From Sebastes aleutianus (Eukaryota > Chordata > Actinopteri > Perciformes > Sebastidae): a DNA stretch of 64,000 bases. Every line of letters starts with the position of its first letter. Position 1 is the stretch's first letter. Positions 13,101-23,171 of the stretch are shown here, in pieces. The notes under the pieces were generated by a model that saw only the letters and a list, made by a program, of their open reading frames with translations, had not been told where the DNA came from and did not search any database. The stretch covers positions 15,863,629 through 15,927,628 of the forward strand of contig CAKAKS010000032.1 of the NCBI GenBank assembly GCA_916700875.1, read 5' to 3'. A program made the translations under genes and the position numbers.

Positions 13101-16100
13101 CGGTTAGGTGTGAGGCAAGTGGCCCAGCTGGTCAGCCAGCCTCTACTGCCCCCATCAGGTCAGACAGAGGAGGTGCAAGGCCAGTAGGCAAGAGAGCTGG
13201 ATGAGTAGTGACAGGTGACGCTTGGACCAGGAAGTGAAGTTTGGGCACAATAGGCCTTTATCGTGAGCACCTCCACAAGGCTGTCTTTCATAGACACAAA
13301 ACAAGTGTACCTCTTAGTGTTTATCACTGATACCAACAAGCTGCCTTCTTGAAGACAACTTACAGATTGTCCGTCTCTAAAAGCGTTAATGTCAAGTGTC
13401 ACCCAAAGCTTCTGTTAACACTCTAAACATGTTCTCCCCTTAACTAAGTGTTAGCTACACCCGCCTCCCTCTCCTCCTCTCTTTTGGGATGCAGAGACTC
13501 AGCCTGTCAGCGGTGATGATAAGACACAGGATAATGGATAAGGGGTCTGTAGGCCCGTGAGGATGTGATGTAACCGCACTGAGCCCCCCCTTAGACACAC
13601 TCACAGAATACAACTTGAGATAATCTGGTGGACAGTGGGTCGGCTGATGGCTGAGGATCTGTCTCACACACTCGCACGTCCCAGAGGAAGCTGCATTCAA
13701 TGGAAAAGAGTGTGACCTATGACCCGCGGTGATGAAAGACCGCTGTTGACAGATATAGTATACCTGTGAGAGTCCTATGTGTTTGGCTTGTCTGCGGGGG
13801 TTTTGTTTCTGGACCGCAGCCTGGACCAATTCACACGTCCTCCTCTGGTAAAAATGTTGCTCCATCGGTTCGCCGTCGATATCGATACAAACAGCTCTGC
13901 CCTTAGAAAAACATGTATTCACACACGTTTGAATTGTGTGGACACACACATGGGGGGCATAAGCACACATCGCACATCCACACAATGCGCTCAGTGTGTT
14001 ATGTCTCTCACAGGGGTACATTTTCTCTCAGGGCAGAGTGTAGGAAGGAGGGGCAGATGGGGCAGCAGTGCTGCGAGTGAAACCGGAGCCGCCTGAGGAA
14101 TGCAGGGGGTGTTTTTGGAGGACTGGAGTGGAGTTTGGGGGGTAAAGGGGGGTTGACTTAAGGGGTAGGATGGGTGATTAGGGGGTGACAGCTGAGTGCT
14201 GACCCCTCTATAATGACAAATCATCTGGCAGGTGTGTGGCTCTGCACCCCCCCCACCCCCTTTCAGCCCAGGCCAGGAATCCTCAACCGCTGCCGGAGCA
14301 GAGCGCTAAAGGAAGACTTCCGGACATTCACGCTGCTATCCAGCAGCCTCATGACTGGCCTTTCAGAAGTATTGGGCAGCCTCTGTTCAGATATAGCCTG
14401 CCCTGTGTTTTTCAGCTGCTGTGTCTTTGTGCACTCAACGCACCAGTCTAAGCTCCTTCGCTTTAATAAACATAGCTAATGAGGCTTCAGTCCTTGGAGC
14501 GCTCTCAGGTAGGGTAGGTTTTATTGATTTATCTTTGCAGATGGTGTTTTTGCTTTATTATCTCTCCAACTGCCTGAAAGTCAGCGTGCCCTGTTTGGGT
14601 CATGAATCATGCTGACGACAAGCTAAACTCAAAAAGCCTCTCTTGTTTTGTGAAGAAAAAACAAACGCTGAACCTCGATCAGTGAGGGTGCTGTGAAAGC
14701 GGACAGGTGCCAAGCTGAGGCCCGATAAGGGCGCCGGACTTCAGAATGTATGGACTCTCTTTGAAAATCCCATTCATTCAGATATTGCATCAAGTTTTCT
14801 GTTGAAGGAGCCAGTTTAGCTTCAGTTTAGCTTCTTTGAACTGTTAAAGCTTCAGCAGTATTTCAAGTGCTCTGAGAGAAAACTAGACTCCTGCACCTCC
14901 TCATGGCTCTGTTTTGAGGCTTTAAAGAATCTAGCCCGTGACGGAAAACTTTGACCAATCACAGGTCATTTCAGAGAGAGAGCGTTCCTATTGGCTGTGC
15001 TCCGGCTGGTGGGCGGTGCTTGGTATTTCCTCAACTGATCTCAACATGGCTGACGAGTCAAAAACTTTCAAAATTTTTCAGCTAAACAGTACACTACAGG
15101 ATGTTTCTGAAGACATTTGAGGAGAGAAATAGGCATTACAGTAACCTAGCCTAGTTTGATCGGAGTTCTCGAGTGATTGACAGCTGCTCAGAGACAGCAA
15201 GGATCTGGGCTCGGCTCTGATTGGTTGTTTTCCTCCGGTCTGTGAAATCTTGCAGATGCCATTAGGAGCACCGGAGGACACAGAGGCACATGATTTTTTT
15301 CCGATTACCTCTCTCATGCACTACTGTCAGGATACAGTGACCGTTTCATAAAAACATTTTTTTTTTTATTCATATTTGCTCCATTTCTACCGACTTCAGC
15401 TTTAAGTCTTTATGTATGAAAGCAGCCAAACCACAAACAGTAATTCTACAGTGAGCGTTGTTTAAGACTGATTCAGATTGCTCCATTGTCCTATGCGTCT
15501 GCTCTGTGGTTTGTATGTTGATTAAGTGTCTGCTTGCTGAAATAACCATTGTAGCATTACAGGCCTCTTTTCTTTTCCATCAAGCCCGGGCTTCCACAGC
15601 TCCTCTTAATCCAATTCAAGCCAGCACATGGAGTCTAGACAAGAGGCCCATCGCAGCCTGCGCCTCCGTCTGATATCGCCTGGAGTCCCGGGCCTCGCAG
15701 CCATTTCCCTGAAGAACCCCAAACACCCTCCGTTCTGCAGCAGCACCGTCGATCGGAACACAAAGAGGAGCCACACATTCCCAGCTGGAAATCGCGCAGA
15801 ACCCCGCCGGAACATTTCGCCACTTATCTTTTCACTTTGAATTACAGATGCGGCCTTGTTGCGTTTTCCAGGCAGCAGGAGTGGGGAATACTTTCGGGGT
15901 CCCGTCAGGAAAATCCCTGAGCGTTATTAGCGTTAGCAGGAGACATTGCCCAGGTATTTAGAGTTCCAGACCCAAGTGGAAAAATGCTGTTGGCTCTGAA
16001 CTGTTTTGATCCGCGTGGCTTTTTGAAAGAACAGCAGATGGTACGAGTAGAGTTTGAAAAATAATACAAGCACTTTATCTTCTATTATGCTTTTGAGAAT

Positions 16101-18646
16101 ACAAAAAAAATTACAATTTGACGCTCTGATCTGAGAAACAATCTGTCAAAATCATATATCACTCCTTTGAGTGTGTATACTAATGGAAAACCCCTGTCAT
16201 ATTCCCTTGTGGCGATTGCAGTCTGACACGCACACTGTCATACTGTGTCATTCAGTTGTCTTCATCACCTGCACTCGTCTTTTCCCACTCCCACTCTCCC
16301 CCCCCCCCCCCCCCCCCCCCCCCCAAGCGACATAATGGGCCAGTCCAAAGTGACCCATATTTACCCAATAATACGAGGCTTTGAAAAGACCCATATCGAG
16401 TTGCAGCTAATGCTCCAGTGGGGCCCGGAGAGTGAAAGATGTTACCGGCCGACACGGCTTGGGTTTCAGGGCCCTGCGAACAAAAGGCAGTCCAGTCCTC
16501 AGAGAGAAAGGGAGAGAGGGGGGATGGGGGGGTGGGAGGGCGTGGAGACTGTGAGTGCACACTGAGACAGTAGCGTCGGAGGGTCTCGAAGCGTCTGTTT
16601 CAGAGGGGTATAGTGTGTGTGTTGGATCTCGTTTTATGATTTAGGGGCCTGTTTTTGTAGGCAAATGCGCTGCACATTTTTTAATGCACTTCATGTCGTT
16701 GCACGTCTTGGGTGTTGTCAGTCCACTCTTAATGTTTCAGCATCGTCAAGTACAGTCATGTGAAAAGAGTTCAGCTTCCTCCATAGCCACTCATGTGTAC
16801 ATACGTACATGGCCTTTACAGGAAGATGCGGATACGGCCGCTGAGTTAATGGAGCAGAACTGAACTAACCTCGGGTGTTAGGGGTGAGCAGAGGGCAGAC
16901 AGGGTTGGTTTAAGAGAAGAGGGTTTGTGATGATGATACCCAAAGGTGATTTCACCTCATATCCTCCCTCCTCCTTTTACTTCCCACCCCCACCCCCACT
17001 CCTCCTCCTCCTCCTCCTCCCTCTCCTTCATGTTCTCTCTCTCTCTCCTTAGGGGCAGGCAGGTATAAAGTTACACAGAGCTCTCAGCTTTCTTGGAAGG
17101 AATGACCACATGAGTAGCTTGGGGATTAGATTAGCAGGAAGAGCAGACTTAGCCGGGCTGTAAATAGCCCACTTTTTTCACCATTAAAAAGGCCCAGTAC
17201 AATATAATCAATAGATAGCACTCATCTGATGCAGGAAGCCATATGAGAAGACCTCCCTCAAGTGCTCTGAAGGACAGGCTACAGCAGCTTGGGCCTAATG
17301 AAGTTATTATTAATCACTGGGCCTCCTGTTTTGAACTTGTGTGTTGTTTCTCTAGTGGGTGATGAGTGGCCTTTGTGCGCGAGACCTGATTGACATCTCT
17401 CGCTGCTCTTCCTCTCACTTTCACCATCTGTTGTTAAGACGAGACAAGGTCATCTCGCGTGAATGTTTGACTTTATGTCACAGTCATTCTAGCTTTTATT
17501 TTTCACCGAAGGCTTTAGTGTGTTACGAGCAAAGCACCTCGTAGAATCATAAAACACAGAAGTTAAATATGATCTATTCAGCGTGTAGTCTCGCCAACAC
17601 CTTTTTTCCTCCCTGTCCATCTCTCACACACGTCTCAACTCTCTCAGTCTCTCCGAGCCTCCCCACAGGTGTTGGGTTACTCTGTAAAGCAGCTTGAATG
17701 GGCACAGAAATCACAGAGGGCTGTCTGTGCTCTTGATTCCCGTTTCACTTTGAAGTTTCTCCGGCTCACAGGAACAGGGGCCACAAAGCCAGACTCGTGT
17801 GAGGGCTTTAGCCAGGACTCTGATTTCTGCAGGGTGGGGGTGGGGGGAGACAGTATTGACAGGCAAGGCTACGTGTTGTCTCAGTTGCTGGAGGACTTTG
17901 CTTTTTTAGCTTTGTAGTCAAGATGCTACAAGAAAGCGGTACAGAACATGTGTGCACGCTTCTCCCCCAATGACCACTTTTTGACGGCACAAAACAGTGG
18001 AGGAAGGATTAGAGTGAGTGGGGACACAGGTCAACCCCCCTATACACACACAACTCATAAGTAGAGGGGCATCTATCACTGTGGGGACAAGACGTGGAGA
18101 CTAAATTAACAGCTCGACTGTTTTTCTGTCTGTGCCCGAATGTGAAAATAAACAGTGACTTTTGGCTTTGCTTAAGAACTCGGAAAAAAAGGGTCTTTGG
18201 CAGGATACATCTGTAAGCACTTAAAAAATAAAAGACACCCATAATACTTTAATAGAGCCATGTTGGAGAGGCTTTTAGGCACAAGGTGTTCCACTGTTAG
18301 TGTATGAGTACGTCTGTCTTCGTCGATCTCATCAAAGGGCCAAAGGGTCGCGGAGAGCCAGAAAAAATAACTTCAAGTGTGGATTTAATGAAGAATAAAC
18401 TTACACTCAAGTTACACTCACAAGAAACTACTTTTTGAAAAGCAGCTCTCGGGCTGCCAGTCAGTCACATTATTTACAAAATAGCTCACTGCTGTTACTG
18501 ACCAGGGCTCTCTGTGTGTTCTCAGGTATCTGAACCACGTGCGGGCTGCCATGCCTCAGGACACAGCTGGAGGATACACCTCAACTTTGGCATGTCATCG
18601 AGCTATTCAGGATGCGTTCAGTGGGCTGTTCCCTCTGAAACGCTGA
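6075..18646 (+). CDS. mnat1: CDK-activating kinase assembly factor MAT1, last two coding exons (5' end outside window)
   Basis: MAT1 is the RING-finger subunit that assembles CDK7 and cyclin H into the CDK-activating kinase and ties it to TFIIH in the nucleus. Two exons are visible: 6075-6196 and 18526-18646. The first follows a T-rich tract ending in CAG, reads in phase 0 and encodes a segment with KIEEVLYQYKPL and PELEQLGRLG. It ends after two bases of a Gly codon before a GT donor. The second supplies the third base, continues YLNHVRAAMPQD and ends GLFPLKR-stop. Together they match the C-terminal tail of vertebrate MAT1 as I remember it; the RING and coiled-coil parts lie upstream of the window. 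The 12.3-kb intron is long for a fish gene and holds only repeats and unassigned sequence. The upstream phase of the first exon cannot be confirmed. Possible poly(A) signals follow at 18692 and 18813. Confidence 0.9.
6197..14843 (+). other. proximal part of the 12.3-kb mnat1 last intron
   Basis: Simple repeats include (GA)n at 7084-7109, GTTT repeats near 10360 and C-rich runs near 12620 and 12945. The two longest open frames (11779-12357 and 13455-14021, both minus) have irregular composition and no recognisable domain. Possible enhancers cannot be told from background without comparison to other fish. Confidence 0.5.
7084..7109. repeat. (GA)n microsatellite
   Basis: A run of GA dinucleotides within a purine-rich stretch that starts at about 7060. 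Confidence 0.9.
14844..15405. mobile_element. TTAA-type MITE, copy A
   Basis: The 562-bp element begins TTAAAGCTTCAG and ends CGACTTCAGCTTTAA, so the ends are inverted and include a TTAA at each side, the target of piggyBac-like transposases. It shares its whole layout with 40179-40760, including GACCAATCACAGGTCA, CTATTGGCTGTGCTC, ACTACAGGATGTTTCTGA and GAGTGATTGACAGC. No transposase is encoded. Confidence 0.8.
15406..18525 (+). other. distal part of the mnat1 last intron
   Basis: Holds a 27-base C run, a short (CTC)n tract near 17003-17020 and otherwise unassigned sequence before the last acceptor at 18525. Confidence 0.5.
16298..16324. repeat. homopolymer of 27 C
   Basis: An uninterrupted C run, giving G27 on the minus strand. 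Runs of this length often vary in copy number and are prone to sequencing error. Confidence 0.85.
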
Positions 18647-18691
18647 TCTAGAACTCCAAAAGCCGGTGGTTAGAAATGCGAGTGAAAGGAC

Positions 18692-18697
18692 AATAAA
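18692..18697 (+). terminator. poly(A) signal AATAAA, likely mnat1
   Basis: AATAAA lies 46 bases after the mnat1 stop. A second AATAAA at 18813-18818 could give a longer 3' UTR. Confidence 0.6.
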
Positions 18698-18853
18698 AGC
18701 CACAGCGCTGCCACTACGGAGAGGGAAAAAGCTGCTGTGGTAGGTGGTGCTCTGACTGATCTTTGGTCAAGGTGTAAAGGAGTTTTTGTATTTTGTGTTA
18801 ATTTTATATTTAAATAAATCACAATGAACATTGAAAAGCCATTATTGTATAGA

Positions 18854-18859
18854 TTTATT
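18854..18859 (-). terminator. poly(A) signal AATAAA for trmt5
   Basis: TTTATT on the plus strand reads AATAAA on the minus strand, about 235 bases past the trmt5 stop. It is 36 bases from the distal mnat1 signal, so the two 3' UTRs abut or overlap. Confidence 0.55.
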
Positions 18860-19093
18860 TGAAAGTGAAACAACTTTGGACGTTTGATGTTAAGCTCTGA
18901 ATAATAATAGATCTAATACATTCTAGTATGAACAAAAGGAAGTCACCAATTGAAGTAAAGCTGGGTCATGGTTTCTTATTACAAGATGCAATATCATGTG
19001 TTCTAAAAGCATCAGTAAAACGTAGTTTGTAAAAAAAAAAAAAACGAATTCTCAACTCAAATGTTTCCATATAGTGGCGGCTCGATATGCTGA

Positions 19094-22000
19094 TTACGTT
19101 GAATCTGTGGCTTCTTCACACTTCTGTCTCTTTGGAGCAGGTTCTTCTGAAGGCTCTGTGGATAAACAAAATCAGTTTAGAATTGAATAGTGTACAACTT
19201 TATTGTCCACCAAGTTAAAAAAAATAGTCTTTGGCCCATCTGGCGGTACATTAAAACGCACACATTAGGGATGACCCGAATGCTTCGAAGCTTCAACCGT
19301 TGCCATGGTAATCGACCTCCAAATCAGTATTCGAATGCTTCGGTTTTTTTTTATATTTGTGTGTAATAATATAAGTAAGTAATACGTATATGTATAACTC
19401 CCCAAAAAATTAGCCTATAAAATAAGGACTAATCCCACAACATTATTCACATTCAACATTACTTATTAGTTATTTTCAGACAAATATCGCTGTTTGTTGT
19501 GTTGGAGGTGCGTGTGTGTACAGTAGCGAAGCTTCGAATACCTTCGAATATTTCTCACCGAAGCTTTGAAGCCAAAAAAATGGTATTCAGGACAGCTCTA
19601 GTGCACACACAGCACATACAACAACAGTGACGGCGTGAATACTTTAAGTTAGGGCTGCAAATAAAGATTATTTTCATCATTGATTAATCTGCTGATTATT
19701 CTACATCAGAAACAGGATTATTGCCAAGTAGGTATATACAAGGAATTTGAAGAAAGATCTTCAGTTTGCTTTCATACAAGGTTAAAAAAGTGTATTGCTC
19801 ACATTTGAGAAGCTGAAAACAGATCATTTTTGTCATTCTTGCTTGAAAAATGACTGATTAATCGATTAAACTGATTTAGTTTCAGCTCTTTTCGAAGTAG
19901 CAAAATATAATACATGACAATTAAGCAAACGAAAAAATAAACTGATTAAAATTGAGTCTCTAAGAGCTGAGCAACGTTCACGTTTGACTACTTGTCTTTT
20001 CCCCTGAAGTCATCATCCATTTATCATTAAATTCCTCACTGTTTTATGAATGAACTCTCACCTGTCAGTTCATGATCACCGCTGAAGAGGACCTCTTTAG
20101 GGAGTGTGAAACTCACACACAGCATATCTTTGTTGGGCGCTACATTACGCACAAAATGCACCGAACACCGGTCCTTCAGGGGGAAGCCGAGGCTGCGGGA
20201 AGCCCTCTCCACCACGTCCGTCTCAGGCTGGTCAGGTTTAGAGAAGCCGTAGCAGTGCACTGTGGGTAAGTTCTCCTCACAGGAAGACTCCTGGTGCAAC
20301 AGGCCTCTGAATGCGTCCAGGAAGTCCAGAGCCAAGGCGGGCAGGTTCATCACTACATGAACATTAGCTTCTCCCTTTAGCAGCGCGGGCAGCTCCTGCT
20401 TCACCGGCCCCTGGATGAACGCTCTGCCGTCCAGGTTAAAGGTTCGCACTTTCTTCTCCACCTTGTTGAGTTTGCAGTTGTGCTGCAGCCACCGGTGGGA
20501 CTCTGGGTTGAGATCGTTGGCCAGGACGTTGGCACCTGAGCGGGCAGCCGGGAGGGCGAAGGGTCCAACGCCAGCGAACACATCGAACACGGTGTCGCCA
20601 CGTTTCACGAGCTGCACCACGCGCTGGTGCTCTGTGCTCAGCCGGGAATTCCAGTATACACGAGAAAAATCAAACTCGTATGTCACCCCGTTTTCTTTCA
20701 CCTGCAGCACAGACAAAGATTATATCAATCAGTCAATGACCTGAATTTATCTTAGAATGACTGCACAAATGGATCATTAACATGAAATAACACATTTGTG
20801 CTTTAACTTACTTTTGCGACCATGTTCTCCTCTCCAGCCAGCACCTCCATCTTGAAGTTGCGGTAAGTGGAGTCAATTATGTTTATCTTATTGACCACAC
20901 AGGTAACACCAGGGTTTTTGTCCATGATGACTTCACCTACAATAGAAGCAGCCACAAAGTTAGCAATGAATATGACTTCCTAACTCTTTTTCTTTGTTAA
21001 ACTAGGTCCTTTAATTTAATCAGAAAATTACACATTTACAAGAATTTAAAAAGGAAAATAAAAACAAATCTTATCCTCATCATCAGTAAGACCCTATCTT
21101 CTAAGAAAGCTGATTAAAAAGTGTTGATGGCACTGATAAAATGTCAGCATTTCTTCCTCTTTAGAATTGATTGCTCACATGACAGTAAGTCAGTTTTAGA
21201 AGGAAGTAGTTGCCTGGTTTAAGCAAAACACTGTCCATTCACAGAAGTGTGTGCTTGACACATGACTTGCTAAACATCCACTAAGACGTATGTATTTTTC
21301 ACTGTAACAATTTTGAGAGCACACGGTAACAAACGTGATTCAAACATATATATGGACAGGTCAAAAATTAAAGGAAAACCCTCAATAAAGGAGAGGAAAA
21401 ACTAAAAATACGGACACGTCCATTCAGTGAAATGATTCAATCAGTTTCAGAATGATGTGAAATACACAATTGAACAGCTATGGGAGATTTTGGAGCAACG
21501 TGTTAGACAGCGCTCTCATCAAAAGACACCTTATTATGTGTTTTTTCCTTTCATTTGTCACCCATCTGTACTGAAATCCTTCATCAACATCTGCCTCTCA
21601 CCTATGAGGTTCTTGTATGGGAGCTGGTGGTCCCTCAGGTTCATGTGTGCGATGTGTCCCACCCGGCTGAACCCAGAGGTCACGTCCTGACCCTGAGGGA
21701 GCACAGCCTCCAGCACCTCTTCACTCTTCAGGTTGTGATAGGTGAGCCGCAGCTCATAGTGCTGCAGCTCCTCGGGGACACTGAATGACCTCAGAGCCTC
21801 GGCTTCAGCTTCACTGAAGGAGCTGGGAGAGGACACCCTGTGGGGGTCCAACAGCAATAAACGAAAGTCACTACTCTCCTCTTTGTCCTGCACCACTCTG
21901 GGCACCCCTGGGCGCTGGATGGTCGCCTTCCTCAGGCTCTTGACCACTTTGTTTAACACCCCAGTGGGCACCCGTATAGCTGGGACAGTAATGGTCTGTG

Positions 22001-22834
22001 TGAAGGCCTCTTTGTCCAGGGAGGTCATACCCCTGACCTCTGGAGGGGGCCGGTACAGTTTAGTCTCCATCGTGGGCTTCAGAGCAAAGCCTGAGCAAGC
22101 TGAAGCTGGCAGCGAGGCAGACCAGAGGCTCCGATACGCTAAGGCAGCTTTTAGGTTTCTTTCACTTTGTACAGACGTAAAGACTCTGGAGAAGAGCCTG
22201 AAATGACAAAAACGTTGCGATTAATAAGCAGAAATTTAAAAGAAACTCATCCTAACTGTGACATGAGATTCAAGTTTCAAGTTTATTTGTCATATGCATT
22301 TAAAAGTACAGTGTACAGTGAAATGCAATCAAATGCATTTTACCCCTTTGCTCTCTCTCATCCCTTAAAATCTATAAATAGTACAGTTGATAAATACTAC
22401 AATAAATAAGACAATACCTGAGAATAAAATTATAAAACAACCTAAAACATCCATAAAACAATCCACAGCTCTGCATTCATTTAGTGCTTCTGTTCAGTAG
22501 TCTGAACGCCTATGAGGGTAAAAACTGTCTCTGAGACGAGAGGACCGAGCGATGAGAGCTCGATCTAACAAAACGGAGCAACTTCATGTTAAATAGACAT
22601 GATGACAATAGACATGATGACAATAGTCTCTCACTTTGTACAGACGTAAAGACTCTGTATGAGAGCCTGAAATGACAAAAACGTTGCGATTAAGAAGCGG
22701 AAATAAAAAAAAAACACATCCCAACTGTGCCATGAGAGTTCAATCTAATAAAACTGAGTAATTTCGTGTTAAATAGACAGTAATAACGCTGTTAGTTTCG
22801 GAGAAAAATCACATTCAAGAGCTCACCTCAACAT
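19094..22834 (-). CDS. trmt5: tRNA (guanine37-N1)-methyltransferase TRMT5, complete, 5 coding exons
   Basis: TRMT5 uses S-adenosylmethionine to make m1G at position 37, next to the anticodon, which prevents +1 frameshifting; the human enzyme acts in mitochondria and has also been reported in the nucleus. Coding exons in transcript order are 22827-22834, 21602-22197, 20812-20936, 20062-20701 and 19094-19155. All junctions are GT-AG and phases agree, giving 476 residues (human about 509). The first 45 residues are rich in Arg, Ser, Ala and Leu with almost no acids, as in a mitochondrial presequence. The Trm5/Tyw2 fold follows: GQDVTSGFSRVGHIAHMNLR and a SAM-binding motif DVFAGVGPFA at about 283-292, NDLNPES at 305-311 and the NLPA motif at 362-365. 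The C-terminus carries a basic KRQK patch as in human. An in-frame TGA lies four codons upstream of the ATG. The gene is head-to-head with slc38a6 and tail-to-tail with mnat1. Confidence 0.94.
19266..19602. mobile_element. hAT-like MITE with GCTTCGAA-rich ends
   Basis: The ends TAGGGATGACCCGAATGC and GGTATTCAGGACAGCTCTA form an imperfect inverted pair rich in TTCGAA palindromes. The element matches, in reverse, the outer element at 27362-28380. The flanks are CA-rich and give no clear 8-bp duplication. Confidence 0.65.
19650..19889. mobile_element. hAT-like MITE of the TAGGGCTGCAA/GATTAATCG type
   Basis: Starts TAGGGCTGCAAATAAAGATT, contains ATTGATTAATCTGCTGATTATT and ends GATTAATCGATTAAACTG then CAGCTCT. 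It is related to 56846-57000. It lies between trmt5 exons 4 and 5. Confidence 0.6.
22163..22783. repeat. tandem duplication covering the trmt5 exon-2 edge, one copy split by an inserted repeat
   Basis: About 150 bp is present twice in direct orientation. The distal copy is continuous at 22632-22783. The copy at the gene is split into 22163-22268 and about 22552-22605, with a 283-bp interspersed repeat at 22269-22551 between them. ATGAGA stands on both sides of the insertion (22263-22268 and 22552-22557) and once in the uninterrupted copy, as expected for a 6-bp target-site duplication. The duplicated part includes the first 35 bases of trmt5 exon 2 and its acceptor, so intron 1 carries a second decoy copy. 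A 15-bp direct repeat (ACATGATGACAATAG twice) sits at about 22598-22627. Confidence 0.85.
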
Positions 22835-22851
22835 CCTCCGCTCTCAGGCAT
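22828..22851 (-). promoter_or_regulatory. seven-codon upstream ORF overlapping the trmt5 start
   Basis: On the minus strand an ATG at 22851-22849 opens a reading frame of seven codons (MPESGGC) that closes with TGA at 22830-22828, a base before the first donor. The trmt5 start codon at 22834-22832 lies inside it in another frame. Both ATGs have A at -3. Ribosomes that use the upstream ATG would pass the main start, so this could reduce or redirect initiation. Its use depends on the unknown transcription start. Confidence 0.5.
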
Positions 22852-23171
22852 GCTTGAAAATGCGTCATCGGTGTTCGACCAGAGCCGGCTGCTGATTGGT
22901 CAACCGAGCAGAGAGTCGCGTTCTGATTGGACGGTCTCCCTTCCTGACGTGTTGAATGCGACGGAAATGACAGGCACCTGACCAACGTGAGTGATAAACA
23001 ACAACAACAGTCAGCAGCTGATGAGTTAGTTGATAAGAGGGGAGTTTAAAAGTGATTTAAGAGGAAGATGGGACTGCCATAACTCCTGAGGACTTCACGC
23101 TGACTGGTGTGTGGAGTTTGGAGACAGACAGAGTTTGTTTCTTGTAGTTTGAGAGTTTTCTAGAGTAGAAA
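22835..23171. promoter_or_regulatory. shared head-to-head promoter region of trmt5 (-) and slc38a6 (+)
   Basis: Only 337 bases separate the two start codons, which point away from each other. The stretch has more CpG than its surroundings, two CCAAT-type sites reading ATTGG at 22895-22899 and 22926-22930, and a CRE-like TGCGTCA at 22861-22867. No TATA box stands out. This fits a TATA-less bidirectional housekeeping promoter. Transcription start sites cannot be placed from sequence alone. Confidence 0.6.

Noticed and set aside
13455..14021. 188-codon open frame on the minus strand in the mnat1 intron
   Set aside because: Irregular, Cys- and His-rich composition without a domain. Flanking and opposite-strand frames are similar in quality.
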